Positions 53,295 to 62,136 are shown, numbered from the stretch's first letter. The stretch: 64,000 nucleotides of DNA from Peribacillus frigoritolerans (GCF_001636405.1 NZ_KV440950.1:1263712-1327711), one strand, 5' to 3'. Notes: a model not told the origin generated them from the letters alone. Made by a program: numbers and translations.

Positions 53295-54311
53295 ATGATT
53301 GAGTTTCAAGGTGTTAAAAAGATTTATGAAACAAAGAAACAGACTGTCGAGGCTTTGAAGGGCATTGATTTGAAAGTGGAAAAGGGGGATATATTCGGGG
53401 TAGTCGGTTATAGCGGGGCCGGAAAGAGTACGTTGATCAGGTTGGTCAATTTGCTTGAACATCCTTCAGATGGTTCGGTGATTGTTGGGGGCAAGGATTT
53501 AACCAAATTAAGCCCGAAGGAATTACGGGCAGAAAAGAAAAAAATCGGGATGATCTTTCAGCATTTCAACTTGTTAAATTCAAAAACTGTTTTTGATAAT
53601 ATTGCCATGCCGCTGGTTTTATCGGGAACTCCGGCTAAGGAAATTCAAAAACGTGTAGGCGAGCTGTTGGAGTTCGTTGGCTTATCGAGCAAAGCAAAGA
53701 GTTATCCGGATCAATTATCTGGCGGTCAAAAGCAGCGGATCGGCATTGCGAGGGCATTGGCTACGAATCCATCGATCTTATTGTGTGATGAAGCTACGTC
53801 GGCATTGGATCCACAAACAACGAGTGCAGTTCTGCAGCTCTTAAAAAAAATTAATGAAGAATACAATATTACCATTCTGCTAATCACTCATGAGATGTCT
53901 GTCATTCGGGAAATTTGCAATAAGGTAGCGGTCATGGAGGGCGGTTGCGTCGTTGAGCAAGGTTCAGTTTTCGAAGTTTTTGCCAAGCCGCAAACGGATA
54001 TTGCAAAAAACTTCGTGAGAACGGTCATACATGATGAAATTCCACAAAGTTTCCTAAAAAGCATAGGGTCCCACATCCCGATTATTTGGAAAATTAATTT
54101 TATTGGGACTACTTCGGGTACTCCTCTACTTTCAACCATCTCGAAGAAATATGATGTTCATCTAAGTGTCTTATCAGCCAATATTTCTGAAATCCAGGAA
54201 ACGCCTTTCGGTAATTTGATCATCGAAGTGACCGGGAACAAAAATGAGGTGGACAAGGCTTATCAATATATTAAAGATGAGGGAATTCTCGTCCAGGAGG
54301 TGCAAGTATAA
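53295..54311 (+). CDS. metN: Methionine ABC transporter ATPase
   Basis: A 338-residue MetN: Walker A GVVGYSGAGKSTLIRLVNLLEHP (about 35-57), signature LSGGQKQRIGIARAL, Walker B ILLCDEATSALDPQTT, and a C-terminal NIL domain (about 265-338), where methionine feedback-inhibits transport in characterised MetN proteins. First gene of the S-box operon. Start ATG after GGGGGGAG. Confidence 0.92.
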   Translation: MIEFQGVKKIYETKKQTVEALKGIDLKVEKGDIFGVVGYSGAGKSTLIRLVNLLEHPSDGSVIVGGKDLTKLSPKELRAEKKKIGMIFQHFNLLNSKTVFDNIAMPLVLSGTPAKEIQKRVGELLEFVGLSSKAKSYPDQLSGGQKQRIGIARALATNPSILLCDEATSALDPQTTSAVLQLLKKINEEYNITILLITHEMSVIREICNKVAVMEGGCVVEQGSVFEVFAKPQTDIAKNFVRTVIHDEIPQSFLKSIGSHIPIIWKINFIGTTSGTPLLSTISKKYDVHLSVLSANISEIQETPFGNLIIEVTGNKNEVDKAYQYIKDEGILVQEVQV

Positions 54312-54983
54312 ATGGGTAATACGCTTTGGGGAATGGAAATAACGGCAGAGCAGCTGTTGACAGCTTTCGGTGACACACTTTATATGGTAGCCATCTCATT
54401 GGTGTTTTCCGGATTGATTGGGCTTCCGCTCGGTATCCTGCTTGTCATTACAAGAAAGGGTCACATCCTGGAGAATAAATGGATTTTTAATGTATTGAAC
54501 CCGATCATCAATATATTGCGGTCCGTTCCTTTCATCATCTTGCTTGTAGCAGTTATTCCGCTTACCAGAATGATTGTCGGAAGTGCGATCGGAATGAATG
54601 CGGCCATTGTTCCGCTAATCTTTTACGCGGCTCCTTATATTGCCCGGCTTGTGGAAAACTCTCTGTTGGAAGTTGACAAAGGGATTATCGAGGCGGCTCA
54701 GGCGATGGGGGCGACAACATGGCAAATCATTTACCGCTTTTTGATTCCCGAGGGACTTAGCTCGTTAATCCTGACATTTACAACAGCGACAATCGGGCTT
54801 GTTGGATCTACGGCGATGGCAGGTGCCGTCGGTGCAGGCGGGGTCGGGGATTTAGCCTTGGCTTACGGTTACCAAAGGTTCGATACGATGACGATGATCG
54901 TCACAGTAGCGGCGCTCGTGATCATCGTTCAATTAATGCAATCCACCGGGAACTTTGTTTCAAGAAAAATAAGAAGAAGATAA
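54312..54983 (+). CDS. metP: Methionine ABC transporter permease
   Basis: A 223-residue MetI/MetP permease with five membrane helices and the EAA loop SLLEVDKGIIEAAQAMGATTWQIIYRFLIPEGL. It begins immediately after the metN stop. AGGAGGTGC lies inside the metN end. It works with MetN and MetQ to import D- and L-methionine. Confidence 0.92.
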   Translation: MGNTLWGMEITAEQLLTAFGDTLYMVAISLVFSGLIGLPLGILLVITRKGHILENKWIFNVLNPIINILRSVPFIILLVAVIPLTRMIVGSAIGMNAAIVPLIFYAAPYIARLVENSLLEVDKGIIEAAQAMGATTWQIIYRFLIPEGLSSLILTFTTATIGLVGSTAMAGAVGAGGVGDLALAYGYQRFDTMTMIVTVAALVIIVQLMQSTGNFVSRKIRRR

Positions 54984-55004
54984 AACTAACTGGAGGCAGG
55001 AAAA

Positions 55005-55877
55005 ATGAAAAAAATCTTACTAACGATCATGGTATTGGCATTGGCCATCGTGGCTGCAGCATGCGGGAACGATGAGGGTGCATCAGGGAGTTCGGATGAT
55101 GTAAAAACTGTGAAAGTCGGTGTCAGCAGCGGGGATACGAGAACATGGGAATACATTATCGATTTGGCGAAAGAGGAAGGGCTTAATATAGAACTGGTCA
55201 CTTTCAATGATTATATCCAACCGAACCTTGCGTTAAGCGAAGGTGAAATTGATGCCAATTCATTCCAAACGGTCGCCTATTTCGATGAATTCGTTCAAGA
55301 TCAAAATCTGAAATTGGAGGCCATCGGGTCGACTGTCATTGCACCTATGGGCCTTTATTCGAAAAAACATAAAAGTCTCAAAGATCTTCCGGATGGTGCT
55401 ACGGTAGCGGTTCCGAATGAAGCAACAAACTTTGGCCGTGCACTGCTCCTGCTTCAGGAAGCTGGATTGATTACATTGAAAGAAGAATTCAATGGATCGG
55501 GATCATTGGAAATCATTAAGGAAAATCCGAAAAACCTGAAAATCCAGCCTGTTGCTGCCGGTAATACACCGCGTCTATTGGATGATGCCGATGCTTCAGC
55601 CATCAATAATAACTTTGCCGTCGAAGCAGGCCTTACATTAAAAGATTCTTTATTCCATGAAAGTAAAACGGCGAAACCATATATTAATATCATTGCAGTT
55701 AAAAAGGGTAATGCCGATCGTCCTGAGCTGCAAAAATTAGTGGAGCTTTATCAATCGAAAGAAGTGGAAGCGTTCATTGAAAAAACGTTTAAAGGAAACA
55801 CCATTCCTGCCTATGTTTCTGTAGATGAATTAGTGAATTACCAGGACGCTTGGACAAAACCAGCTAATGAAAAGTAA
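55005..55877 (+). CDS. metQ: Methionine-binding lipoprotein
   Basis: A 290-residue NlpA/MetQ lipoprotein. Signal ILLTIMVLALAIVAAAC with Cys-20 as lipidation site; binding domain from VKTVKVGVSSGDTRTWEYI; family segments DANSFQTVAYFDEFV, GATVAVPNEATNFGRALLLL and IVAVKKGN-like IIAVKKGNADRPEL. TGGAGGCAG precedes the ATG. Third gene of the S-box operon. Confidence 0.92.
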   Translation: MKKILLTIMVLALAIVAAACGNDEGASGSSDDVKTVKVGVSSGDTRTWEYIIDLAKEEGLNIELVTFNDYIQPNLALSEGEIDANSFQTVAYFDEFVQDQNLKLEAIGSTVIAPMGLYSKKHKSLKDLPDGATVAVPNEATNFGRALLLLQEAGLITLKEEFNGSGSLEIIKENPKNLKIQPVAAGNTPRLLDDADASAINNNFAVEAGLTLKDSLFHESKTAKPYINIIAVKKGNADRPELQKLVELYQSKEVEAFIEKTFKGNTIPAYVSVDELVNYQDAWTKPANEK

Positions 55878-55910
55878 TCGATGCATTCAAGAAAAAGGGG
55901 AGATAAGAGC

Positions 55911-57122
55911 ATGGCGAGAGAATCAGTGCTGAAGCAGCATAAGCAAATCATTGAAGATCATATCGACCTTCATTCCGAATTATATATCGAAACGAGCCAA
56001 GCCATTCATGCCAAACCTGAAATTGGGAATCAAGAGTTCTTCGCTTCGGATACATTAACCGGAATACTTCAAAATGAAGGATTTGAAGTGACACGCAATA
56101 TTGCCGGGCATGAAACAGGGTTCATCGCCAAAAAAACCTCTTCAAAGAAAGGACCTACAATTGCCTTTTTAGCCGAGTATGATGCATTGCCGGGTTTAGG
56201 CCATGCTTGCGGCCATAATATCATCGGCACAACGAGTGTTGCGGCAGGCATTTCCCTGGCCCAAGTGCTGAAGGAAACGGGCGGAGAGGTGATCGTTTTC
56301 GGAACACCGGCTGAAGAGGGCGGGCCGAATGGAAGTGCAAAAGGAAGCTTTGTGAAGCACGGTCTATTTGATGGGGTGGATGCGGCCATCCTTATCCATC
56401 CTGCTGGAAAAACGGGTGTAACAAGTCCGTTTTTGGCTGTCGACCCCCTTGATTTTCATTTTTACGGGAAGTCAGCACATGCAGCAGCTGCACCTGAAGA
56501 AGGCGTGAATGCACTTGACGGGGTGATTCAGCTGTTCAATGGCATTAATGCTTTGCGTCAGCAGCTCCCGGCCGAGGTCAAAATTCACGGAATCATCACC
56601 AATGGCGGGGAAGCGCCTAACATCATTCCTGAATATGCTTCCGCCAGATTTTACATCAGAGCAACAACATGGAAACTTTGCCAAGAAGTATCCAATAAAA
56701 TACGTGCTGTTGCTGAAGGGGCAGCACTTGCCACAGGAAGCACGGTTAAAGTGGAACGTTTCCAAAATGAAGTACTCGATTTTGTCATCAATCCAGTTCT
56801 GGATGAACTGCTAAAAGAAGAACTGACTCAATTAGGGGAAGCGGTGGCTCCTCGAAAAGAGAGTGGCTTTGGCTCGACGGATGCAGGTAATGTAAGCCAT
56901 GCAGTGCCGACAGCACATCCTTATATAAAAATTGGACATGATGAGTTGATTGCCCATACGAATGAATTCCGCGACTGTGCCAAATCTCCTGCTGGAGACA
57001 AAGCCATCCTGACCGGAGCAAAAGCTCTAGCACTTACAGGGTATAAATTGCTTTCGGATAAAGACCTGTTGGATCAAGTGAAAGCGGCATTTCATGAAGC
57101 GAAGCAAACGGAAAAATTTTGA
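55911..57122 (+). CDS. M20-family amidohydrolase/deacetylase in the methionine operon
   Basis: A 403-residue M20 peptidase-like enzyme. Metal ligands in AFLAEYDALPGLGHACGHNIIGTTSVAAG and AEEGGPNGSAKGSF; dimerisation domain about 185-300; HEADER-like closing His in VPTAHPYIKIGHDELIAHTNEF. The family hydrolyses N-acyl amino acids. Its place 33 bp after metQ in an S-box operon suggests an N-acyl-methionine or related sulfur compound brought in by the transporter; that is inference. ATG follows AAGGGGAG. Confidence 0.85.
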   Translation: MARESVLKQHKQIIEDHIDLHSELYIETSQAIHAKPEIGNQEFFASDTLTGILQNEGFEVTRNIAGHETGFIAKKTSSKKGPTIAFLAEYDALPGLGHACGHNIIGTTSVAAGISLAQVLKETGGEVIVFGTPAEEGGPNGSAKGSFVKHGLFDGVDAAILIHPAGKTGVTSPFLAVDPLDFHFYGKSAHAAAAPEEGVNALDGVIQLFNGINALRQQLPAEVKIHGIITNGGEAPNIIPEYASARFYIRATTWKLCQEVSNKIRAVAEGAALATGSTVKVERFQNEVLDFVINPVLDELLKEELTQLGEAVAPRKESGFGSTDAGNVSHAVPTAHPYIKIGHDELIAHTNEFRDCAKSPAGDKAILTGAKALALTGYKLLSDKDLLDQVKAAFHEAKQTEKF

Positions 57123-57407
57123 GTAGCAGCCATTATTTTTTCGATTCTTGTATAATGACCTAATAACCTTATTATCTCGTTAATCCCTGTGATTCTTGCG
57201 TTATACATTATTGTCACGAACAGTTATAAGTAAAGGAATGAATTTTATTTGTTTCTTTCTTATTCTGTTCTTTTTATTTCCCGTCTTTTGCTGCATAAAA
57301 TCCTTCAAATTCTTACTTAATTGAGTAACTTCTTTCCTGACATTTCAGATTCCCCCTACAATTTTCCATTCTATAACAATTGGTATAGCAGGTTTAGCCT
57401 TTACTTG
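57123..57407. other. AT-rich gap
   Basis: I see no gene and no convincing terminator for the met operon; only AT-rich sequence up to the TetR promoter. Confidence 0.4.
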
Positions 57408-57436
57408 TTGACGTTTTAGTACGGTCGTACTAAAAT
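57408..57436 (+). promoter_or_regulatory. Promoter with embedded palindromic operator for the TetR gene
   Basis: TTGACG (57408), 17-bp spacer, TAAAAT (57431). The perfect dyad TTTTAGTACG-GT-CGTACTAAAA (57414-57435) fills the spacer and overlaps the -10 box, so bound repressor must exclude polymerase. Confidence 0.8.
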
Positions 57437-57442
57437 GTAAGT

Positions 57443-58021
57443 ATGGTGAAAACAAAGGATAAAATCATTCGAAAATCAGTAGAACTTATCTCTCTATATG
57501 GTTATGTTAATTTTTCTATCGGAAATGTTGCTAAGGAGGTACAGGTAAGTAAAGGTGTAGTAAATTACCATTTCCCTCAGAAAGAATTACTATTGGAAGC
57601 AATAATTACTCAATATTATGAAAAAGCGGCCTTTTATATGGGAGAGCACATGATCTTGGAGGAAGATGCAAAAAGGATGTTAGAATCTTACATCGAGTCT
57701 AACTTAAGATTCGTGTCGGAAAATAAAGCAGAAACATTGGCAATAACGGAAATAGTACTTAACGGAAGAAATGAAAACGGAGAATTGATCTTTGTGGATG
57801 AAAATAACACCATATTAAATCCACTAATCGAGATTTTTCAATACGGGCAGGATGTTGACAGGAGTTTTAGAAAATTTCCTCCTGAAATAATGGCTAGAGC
57901 AGTTAGAAACGTAATTGATAGCTTTAGTTCAACAATCGCAAAAGAAGAAATAACTGATATTGATTCTGTGATAATGGAAATAAAAACCATATTTAATAAA
58001 GCCACCGAAAGAAGTGATTAA
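57443..58021 (+). CDS. TetR/AcrR-family regulator
   Basis: A 192-residue TetR protein. HTH at about 20-45 (YGYVNFSIGNVAKEVQVSKGVVNYHFPQKELLLEAI) and a helical ligand domain. The ATG is only 7 bases after the -10 box, so the mRNA is likely leaderless, and no Shine-Dalgarno is visible. The operator in its promoter indicates autorepression. The next gene, a small membrane protein, is 2 bases after its stop and is probably the co-regulated target. Confidence 0.88.
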   Translation: MVKTKDKIIRKSVELISLYGYVNFSIGNVAKEVQVSKGVVNYHFPQKELLLEAIITQYYEKAAFYMGEHMILEEDAKRMLESYIESNLRFVSENKAETLAITEIVLNGRNENGELIFVDENNTILNPLIEIFQYGQDVDRSFRKFPPEIMARAVRNVIDSFSSTIAKEEITDIDSVIMEIKTIFNKATERSD

Positions 58022-58023
58022 TA

Positions 58024-58251
58024 ATGTCTAAAATTACGAATGAAGTACTAAGATTCATAGGAATTGTCCTATTTATTTTTGCAGTTCAGGGATTGATAAG
58101 ACCATTGTTCAGCATGTTTTTTGGTCATTCATTAACTTTTAACTTATTCTCTCTTCCAAGTACAGTTTCACTCGTTATCTATGTGATCATTTTAGTATTA
58201 GGAATATTGTTAGTTAAAAAGACAAAACCATTTGACAGTGAAAAAAAATAA
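58024..58251 (+). CDS. Small two-TM membrane protein co-transcribed with TetR
   Basis: A 75-residue protein with two hydrophobic helices (about 9-29 and 45-64) and a charged end (KKTKPFDSEKK). It begins 2 bases after the TetR stop, so it is in the same operon; its ribosome site is poor, suggesting translational coupling. Function unknown. Confidence 0.6.
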   Translation: MSKITNEVLRFIGIVLFIFAVQGLIRPLFSMFFGHSLTFNLFSLPSTVSLVIYVIILVLGILLVKKTKPFDSEKK

Positions 58252-58292
58252 TGGCTTTATAAAACATTGCCTTTTCCCCAGGAAAAAAATAG

Positions 58293-58321
58293 TTGACTAC
58301 GAAGCATGTAGTTAGTATTAT
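58293..58321 (+). promoter_or_regulatory. Promoter with dyad in front of the FbpA-type genes
   Basis: TTGACT, 17 bp, TATTAT. The spacer holds ACTAC-N7-GTAGT (58295-58311), a possible operator. It does not look like a Fur box. Confidence 0.55.
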
Positions 58322-58365
58322 AATAATACCGAGTAATTAAATAGGAATTATGGGTTAATTGACCG

Positions 58366-58416
58366 GAAAACCGGAGACTTTTCTTTCATGTAAAGAGGTG
58401 TCTCCGGTTTTTTGTG
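58366..58416 (+). terminator. Terminator inside the leader of the FbpA-type genes
   Basis: AAAACCGGAGAC / GTCTCCGGTTTT stem with an 18-base loop and T tail, about 40 bp before the first gene. RNA from the promoter at 58293 would end here, giving a ~90-nt RNA, unless it is antiterminated. Confidence 0.75.
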
Positions 58417-58455
58417 AATGGGCAAGTCAATACGTATTAAAAAGGAGGATTTATC

Positions 58456-58686
58456 ATGGGGATATTATTGCGTAAAGCCATTGAGAAAAAAAGGAACTTC
58501 CTGATCAATAAGTTGATTAACAAGGGAGTTTATAAAAAGAATGACATCCATCTATTTGAATTGACCTTAACCGATTTAGAGAATGAATATATTAAAATAA
58601 GTAAAATTGAGGAGAAGGAATCCGACGATCATTCCCCCTGTCTAAGGAAACATTTCATATTCTATGAGAATAGAAGGAGGGGGTGA
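58456..58686 (+). CDS. FbpA-family small basic protein (first)
   Basis: A 76-residue protein whose first 50 residues (LRKAIEKKRNFLINKLINKGVYKKNDIHLFELTLTDLENEYIKI) match the Fur-regulated basic protein FbpA family. In B. subtilis FbpA works in the iron-sparing response with the sRNA FsrA. The C-terminal 25 residues (ESDDHSPCLRKHF...) are extra. AAAGGAGG precedes the ATG. No Fur box was recognised, so the iron link here is unproved. Confidence 0.8.
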   Translation: MGILLRKAIEKKRNFLINKLINKGVYKKNDIHLFELTLTDLENEYIKISKIEEKESDDHSPCLRKHFIFYENRRRG

Positions 58687-58687
58687 A

Positions 58688-58882
58688 ATGGGGAAGGGCT
58701 TGGAAGAAAGGCGGAAGGAATTAATCTATAAACTTATGATCCATACTGTAAATAAAACAGTGGAACAGCTTATGAAGTTAACCTTGAAAGAATTGGAAAC
58801 AGAATATAAAAAGGTTCAAAATGACTGTCACCCCCATAGTGATGCGGGTTCCATACATTGGGTCCATACAAAACGGCAGTAG
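58688..58882 (+). CDS. FbpA-family small protein (second)
   Basis: A 64-residue relative of the preceding gene: LEERRKELIYKLMIHTVNKTVEQLMKLTLKELETEYKKVQ aligns with the FbpA core, the middle being more diverged, with a His-rich tail (CHPHSDAGSIHWVH). It starts 1 base after the first gene's stop, with GGAGGGGG overlapping that gene's end. The pair looks like a tandem duplication that has diverged. Confidence 0.75.
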   Translation: MGKGLEERRKELIYKLMIHTVNKTVEQLMKLTLKELETEYKKVQNDCHPHSDAGSIHWVHTKRQ

Positions 58883-58897
58883 GGTGAATGTGGAACC

Positions 58898-59491
58898 TTA
58901 ATTCATCATGAAAAATTTCATCATTTTGCTAACGGCTGCTTGTGCTGATTCTGCATGATATTTTGAATGGTAAGGGTCGCTGAATCCGTGTCCCCCCATG
59001 AATTTATGAACTTCGACATCCTTACTTTCTAAAGCTGAAATTAACTCGTCGACATTAAATGATGGCTCTTCTAGCGGGAAAAATAGCAGTGCAGGGCATC
59101 GTTGCGCCAATTCTGCATAATTCCTAATACGCGAACCGTAGTAACCAACAATTCCATCTACATACTCTTCCTCACTGCACAGCCAAGCTACAGTTGCCCC
59201 TGCACTGAATCCAAGGAGAAAAATCTTTTGGTATTCCTCTTTAATATCCAATAATATATCCTTTATTTTATGTAAAGCGCCTGTGAAACCTACGTTCTCC
59301 ATAAAATGCCGATAAGCAGCTTCCTCTTGGGAATAATCAAATGGCCTCTCACGTTCTAACAAATCCGGACAGATCACATCAAAACCCTGTTTTGATAATA
59401 ACTCACAATAACCCTGCATATGTCGGTTCAGGCCATATATTTCGTGAATGACAATGATGACAGTATCGGACTTTTTCTGTATGTTCAGCAT
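58898..59491 (-). CDS. Dienelactone hydrolase-family protein
   Basis: A 197-residue alpha/beta hydrolase. SDTVIIVIHEIYGLNRHMQGYCELLSKQGFDVICPDLL at the start, nucleophile elbow LLGFSAGATVAWL (Ser in place of the DLH cysteine) and closing His in FMGGHGFSDPYHSKYH. Substrate unknown. ATG 59491 follows GAGGAGG; the earlier in-frame ATG precedes that site. It converges with the FbpA genes, 15 bp apart, with no clear terminator. Confidence 0.85.
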   Translation of the reverse strand: MLNIQKKSDTVIIVIHEIYGLNRHMQGYCELLSKQGFDVICPDLLERERPFDYSQEEAAYRHFMENVGFTGALHKIKDILLDIKEEYQKIFLLGFSAGATVAWLCSEEEYVDGIVGYYGSRIRNYAELAQRCPALLFFPLEEPSFNVDELISALESKDVEVHKFMGGHGFSDPYHSKYHAESAQAAVSKMMKFFMMN

Positions 59492-59560
59492 GTATAACCT
59501 CCTCAAACTGTGTGAAAATTAAAAACTAGATAGATAAAAGCCAACCAATTCTTTTCATCC

Positions 59561-59944
59561 TTAACTATTACAAATCATAAGTACATTACCATCAGGATCT
59601 TGAAAGTTAAAATAAGCAAAGTCTCCAATACGCTCTATTTCTTTAACAATACGTATGTTATTACCATTAATGAATTTATAGGCTTCGTCTATATCCTTTA
59701 CGTAGAAATTTAACAATACATTGTTGGATGGTTCGAATCTAAAATCAGGATTTAATGGTATGGTCATCTAACGTTAATCCAGTTTCATATGTTATAGGAA
59801 TATTGTAAACCGGCGATTCTACAGAATCACCATTATGAGGAATGCCAAGGATATTACAATACCATCCAACTGATTTTTTAAATCTTTAACATGAATGAAA
59901 ACATTGTTAACTTTAGGGAAAATAGGAGAATTTATTGATTTCAA
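59561..59944 (-). pseudogene. VOC-family (glyoxalase-like) protein with two frameshifts
   Basis: Three segments in different frames add up to one ~127-residue VOC protein. First (TTG at 59944 after AAAGGTGG): NVFIHVKDLKN. Second: WYCNILGIPHNGDSVESPVYNIPITYETGLTLDDHT. Third: PLNPDFRFEPSNNVLLNFYVKDIDEAYKFINGNNIRIVKEIERIGDFAYFNFQDPDGNVLMICNS. The first shift is at an A6 run near 59873 (A7 would restore the frame); the second is near 59760. Decay or sequencing error. Confidence 0.75.
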
Positions 59945-60130
59945 CTTTTCCACCTTTCGTTGAACCTTACCTAAGAATTCACGAATCTCGATAAAAAACC
60001 TTTTTTAATCATTGAGTAGACTCCATATTCAACAGCTGCACAGAAACGCCCATTTTTTTTAATACGAGTCAGCCTTTTCCCCATTATAATACATAAAGAA
60101 AAGGTTGTTTAAGACAGCCCTTATCGTTAG

Positions 60131-60649
60131 CTATTCCAAATGCGTAGTACTATTTGAAAATCTTATAAGTTTGTATGGATGATCAGTATACTCAAGAAGA
60201 TGTATTCCTGTATTATCAGAATTGAACCACACATCATTAATTGCGGGTGGTAATTGAAGAAAGCTTTCAATTATTTTAGTAATCATCCCTCCATGGGATA
60301 TAATGGCGATTCGTTTATAATTAGCACTGTTCTCTCTAATATAAGCGAGTACATTTTGAGCTCGTAATCTAAAATCTAAATTATTCTCCTTATCCTGCAT
60401 CTCTCGTAAATCTTCCAGAAGTGTGACTGGACATTTGATAGTATTTGATAAAGTTTCGGCAGTTTTACTAGCACGAAGCAAGGTGCTTGACCATATAAGT
60501 TCTGGAGGAAACTCTTCGGAAACACGTCTGCACATTTTTTCTACTTGTTTAACTCCCTTAACAGTTAGTGGTAAGTCAGTAGTTCGTTTGTAATTTTCTT
60601 CTAGAAAATCGTCTTCTGACTCACCATGCCGAATTAATAATATCTGCAA
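60131..60649 (-). CDS. Histidine phosphatase family protein
   Basis: A 172-residue phosphoglycerate mutase-like phosphatase. N-terminal RHG motif (MQILLIRHGESEDDF, catalytic His-8), LIWSSTLLRASKTAETLS and the second His in IAIISHGGMITKIIESFL. Substrate unknown. It is a single gene, with a ribosome site of the AGGTGAT type before the ATG. Confidence 0.88.
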   Translation of the reverse strand: MQILLIRHGESEDDFLEENYKRTTDLPLTVKGVKQVEKMCRRVSEEFPPELIWSSTLLRASKTAETLSNTIKCPVTLLEDLREMQDKENNLDFRLRAQNVLAYIRENSANYKRIAIISHGGMITKIIESFLQLPPAINDVWFNSDNTGIHLLEYTDHPYKLIRFSNSTTHLE

Positions 60650-60982
60650 GATATCACCTCAATTTTGTTTATTTATCCCAATTTATAATTCTACTCAACT
60701 TTAATAAAACCTTTAAAAGAATAAAAATTGAGCTATTAGTTATATCTTTAAACTCTACATTAATGTTATAAGATCGTATCATGCCCTTTTTCACACGTTT
60801 ATCTGATTGTGGTGCTGTTAACAAGTAAGCTTCAGCACTCCTGAAGATAAGTTAACCCTTGAAATAGCAAAACAACCGCGTGACAAAATTGTAAGACGGC
60901 AGCTTAAACTGTTAGGAAGAACGATGGCGATATATTTCCTTTCTCTTTAATATGTAAGAAAAAGAGGAAGGTTGGGTATGAA
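60650..60982. other. Gap with a possible coding remnant
   Basis: No intact gene. The plus-strand frame 60822-60950 is open without a start codon and reads STPEDKLTLEIAKQPRDKIVRRQ and more, a protein-like composition; it may be the 3' end of a lost gene that I cannot identify. Confidence 0.3.
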
Positions 60983-61597
60983 ATGGACTTTTTTGAGGTG
61001 AATACCAATGTGTTCAGAATAATCAATGACTTAGGGAAACAGTACGATTATTTAAACCCTTTTGCCATTTTCATTGCCGAGTACATGGTATTTTTATTAG
61101 CTTTGGCAGTCATCTTAATATGGTTCACTCGAAATGAACAGAGTAGGATGATGGTTGTTTGTGGGATGATTACCTTTGTAATAGCTGAAATGATGGGAAA
61201 AATGGCAGGGAGATTACATTCGAATAATCAGCCATTTGCCGAATTGGCCAATGTTAATCAGTTAATTGAAAAAGCAGTGGATAATTCATTTCCAAGCGAC
61301 CATACGATCTTGTTTTTCTCGTTTTGTGTATCGTTTTGGCTTTTCAAAAGAGGTTGGTGGTTGTTATGGATCATGCTGGCTTTCCTTGTTGGCATTTCCC
61401 GTATTTGGGTAGGTGTCCACTTTCCGGCGGATGTGCTGGCAGGAGCAATTCTGAGCACCATTTCAGGATTGGCGGTATACCTTGTTGTTCCTAAAATAAG
61501 CGTGATTCACAAATTATTAGGGGGATATGAGAGGTATGAAGAAATGGTTCTATCCCCGTTGACTAAATCGAAGGAAAAAAAATCAAAGGATTTGTAA
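60983..61597 (+). CDS. PAP2-family undecaprenyl-diphosphatase (BcrC-like)
   Basis: A 204-residue membrane phosphatase with five or six helices. PAP2 motifs are KMAGRLHSNNQPF (motif 1 region), NSFPSDHTILFFSF (motif 2 with PSDH) and ISRIWVGVHFPADVLAG (motif 3). In Bacillus, BcrC recycles undecaprenyl pyrophosphate and gives bacitracin tolerance. The strict KX6RP form of motif 1 is modified. Start ATG with GGAAGG 11 bases upstream. Own terminator follows. Confidence 0.85.
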   Translation: MDFFEVNTNVFRIINDLGKQYDYLNPFAIFIAEYMVFLLALAVILIWFTRNEQSRMMVVCGMITFVIAEMMGKMAGRLHSNNQPFAELANVNQLIEKAVDNSFPSDHTILFFSFCVSFWLFKRGWWLLWIMLAFLVGISRIWVGVHFPADVLAGAILSTISGLAVYLVVPKISVIHKLLGGYERYEEMVLSPLTKSKEKKSKDL

Positions 61598-61604
61598 GCG
61601 AAAA

Positions 61605-61630
61605 CAGGGTTGCTCAGGCAGCCTTTTTTT
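61605..61630 (+). terminator. Terminator after the PAP2 gene
   Basis: AGGGTTGC / GCAGCCT stem followed by nine T. Confidence 0.75.
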
Positions 61631-61709
61631 TATAATACAAAAATATCCATATGATGATCCTGATGGTAAAATTAAGTGAAAGCAATCCATCGCAATGGGG
61701 GACTTAATA

Positions 61710-62135
61710 TTGATTGATATCCAAGAAATCAAAGACATTATCAGGCATCGCTATCCATTTCTTTTAGTTGATAGAGTTTTGGAACTGGAAGAAGGAAAGA
61801 GGGCGGTGGCCATTAAAAACGTCACGGCAAATGAAGAGTTTTTTTCTGGTCACTTTCCCGATTACCCAGTGATGCCAGGTGTGTTGATCGTGGAGGCATT
61901 AGCACAGGTAAGTGCTGTTGTCATGCTTACAAAAGAAGAAAATAAAGGACGGATCGGGCTTTTGGCCGGGATCGATGGATGCCGTTTTAAAAGGCAAGTA
62001 AAACCAGGGGACCAATTACGTTTAGAAGTGGAGATTACTCGCTTGAAAGGTCCTATCGGTAAAGGAACAGGAAGGGCCACTGTCGAGGGGGAAACTGTAT
62101 GCGAGACAGAGCTCATTTTTGCTTTTGGTGATTGA
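61710..62135 (+). CDS. fabZ: 3-hydroxyacyl-ACP dehydratase FabZ
   Basis: A 141-residue hot-dog-fold dehydratase. Start segment [29 protein letters not shown]; catalytic region [30 protein letters not shown] (His and Glu). It removes water from 3-hydroxyacyl-ACP in fatty acid synthesis. TTG at 61710 follows GGGGGAC and gives the expected N-terminus; the upstream ATG at 61695 overlaps the ribosome site. Most Bacillus fabZ genes lie elsewhere (near the flagellar/mbl region), so this may be a second copy. Confidence 0.9.
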   Translation: MIDIQEIKDIIRHRYPFLLVDRVLELEEGKRAVAIKNVTANEEFFSGHFPDYPVMPGVLIVEALAQVSAVVMLTKEENKGRIGLLAGIDGCRFKRQVKPGDQLRLEVEITRLKGPIGKGTGRATVEGETVCETELIFAFGD

Positions 62136-62136
62136 G

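Noticed and set aside
58293..58321. Fur box for the FbpA-type genes
   Set aside because: The AT-rich promoter does not match the Fur consensus; the only clear dyad is ACTAC-N7-GTAGT.
60822..60950. Protein-like frame STPEDKLTLEIAKQ...
   Set aside because: It has no start codon and no recognisable family; noted as a possible remnant within the gap.
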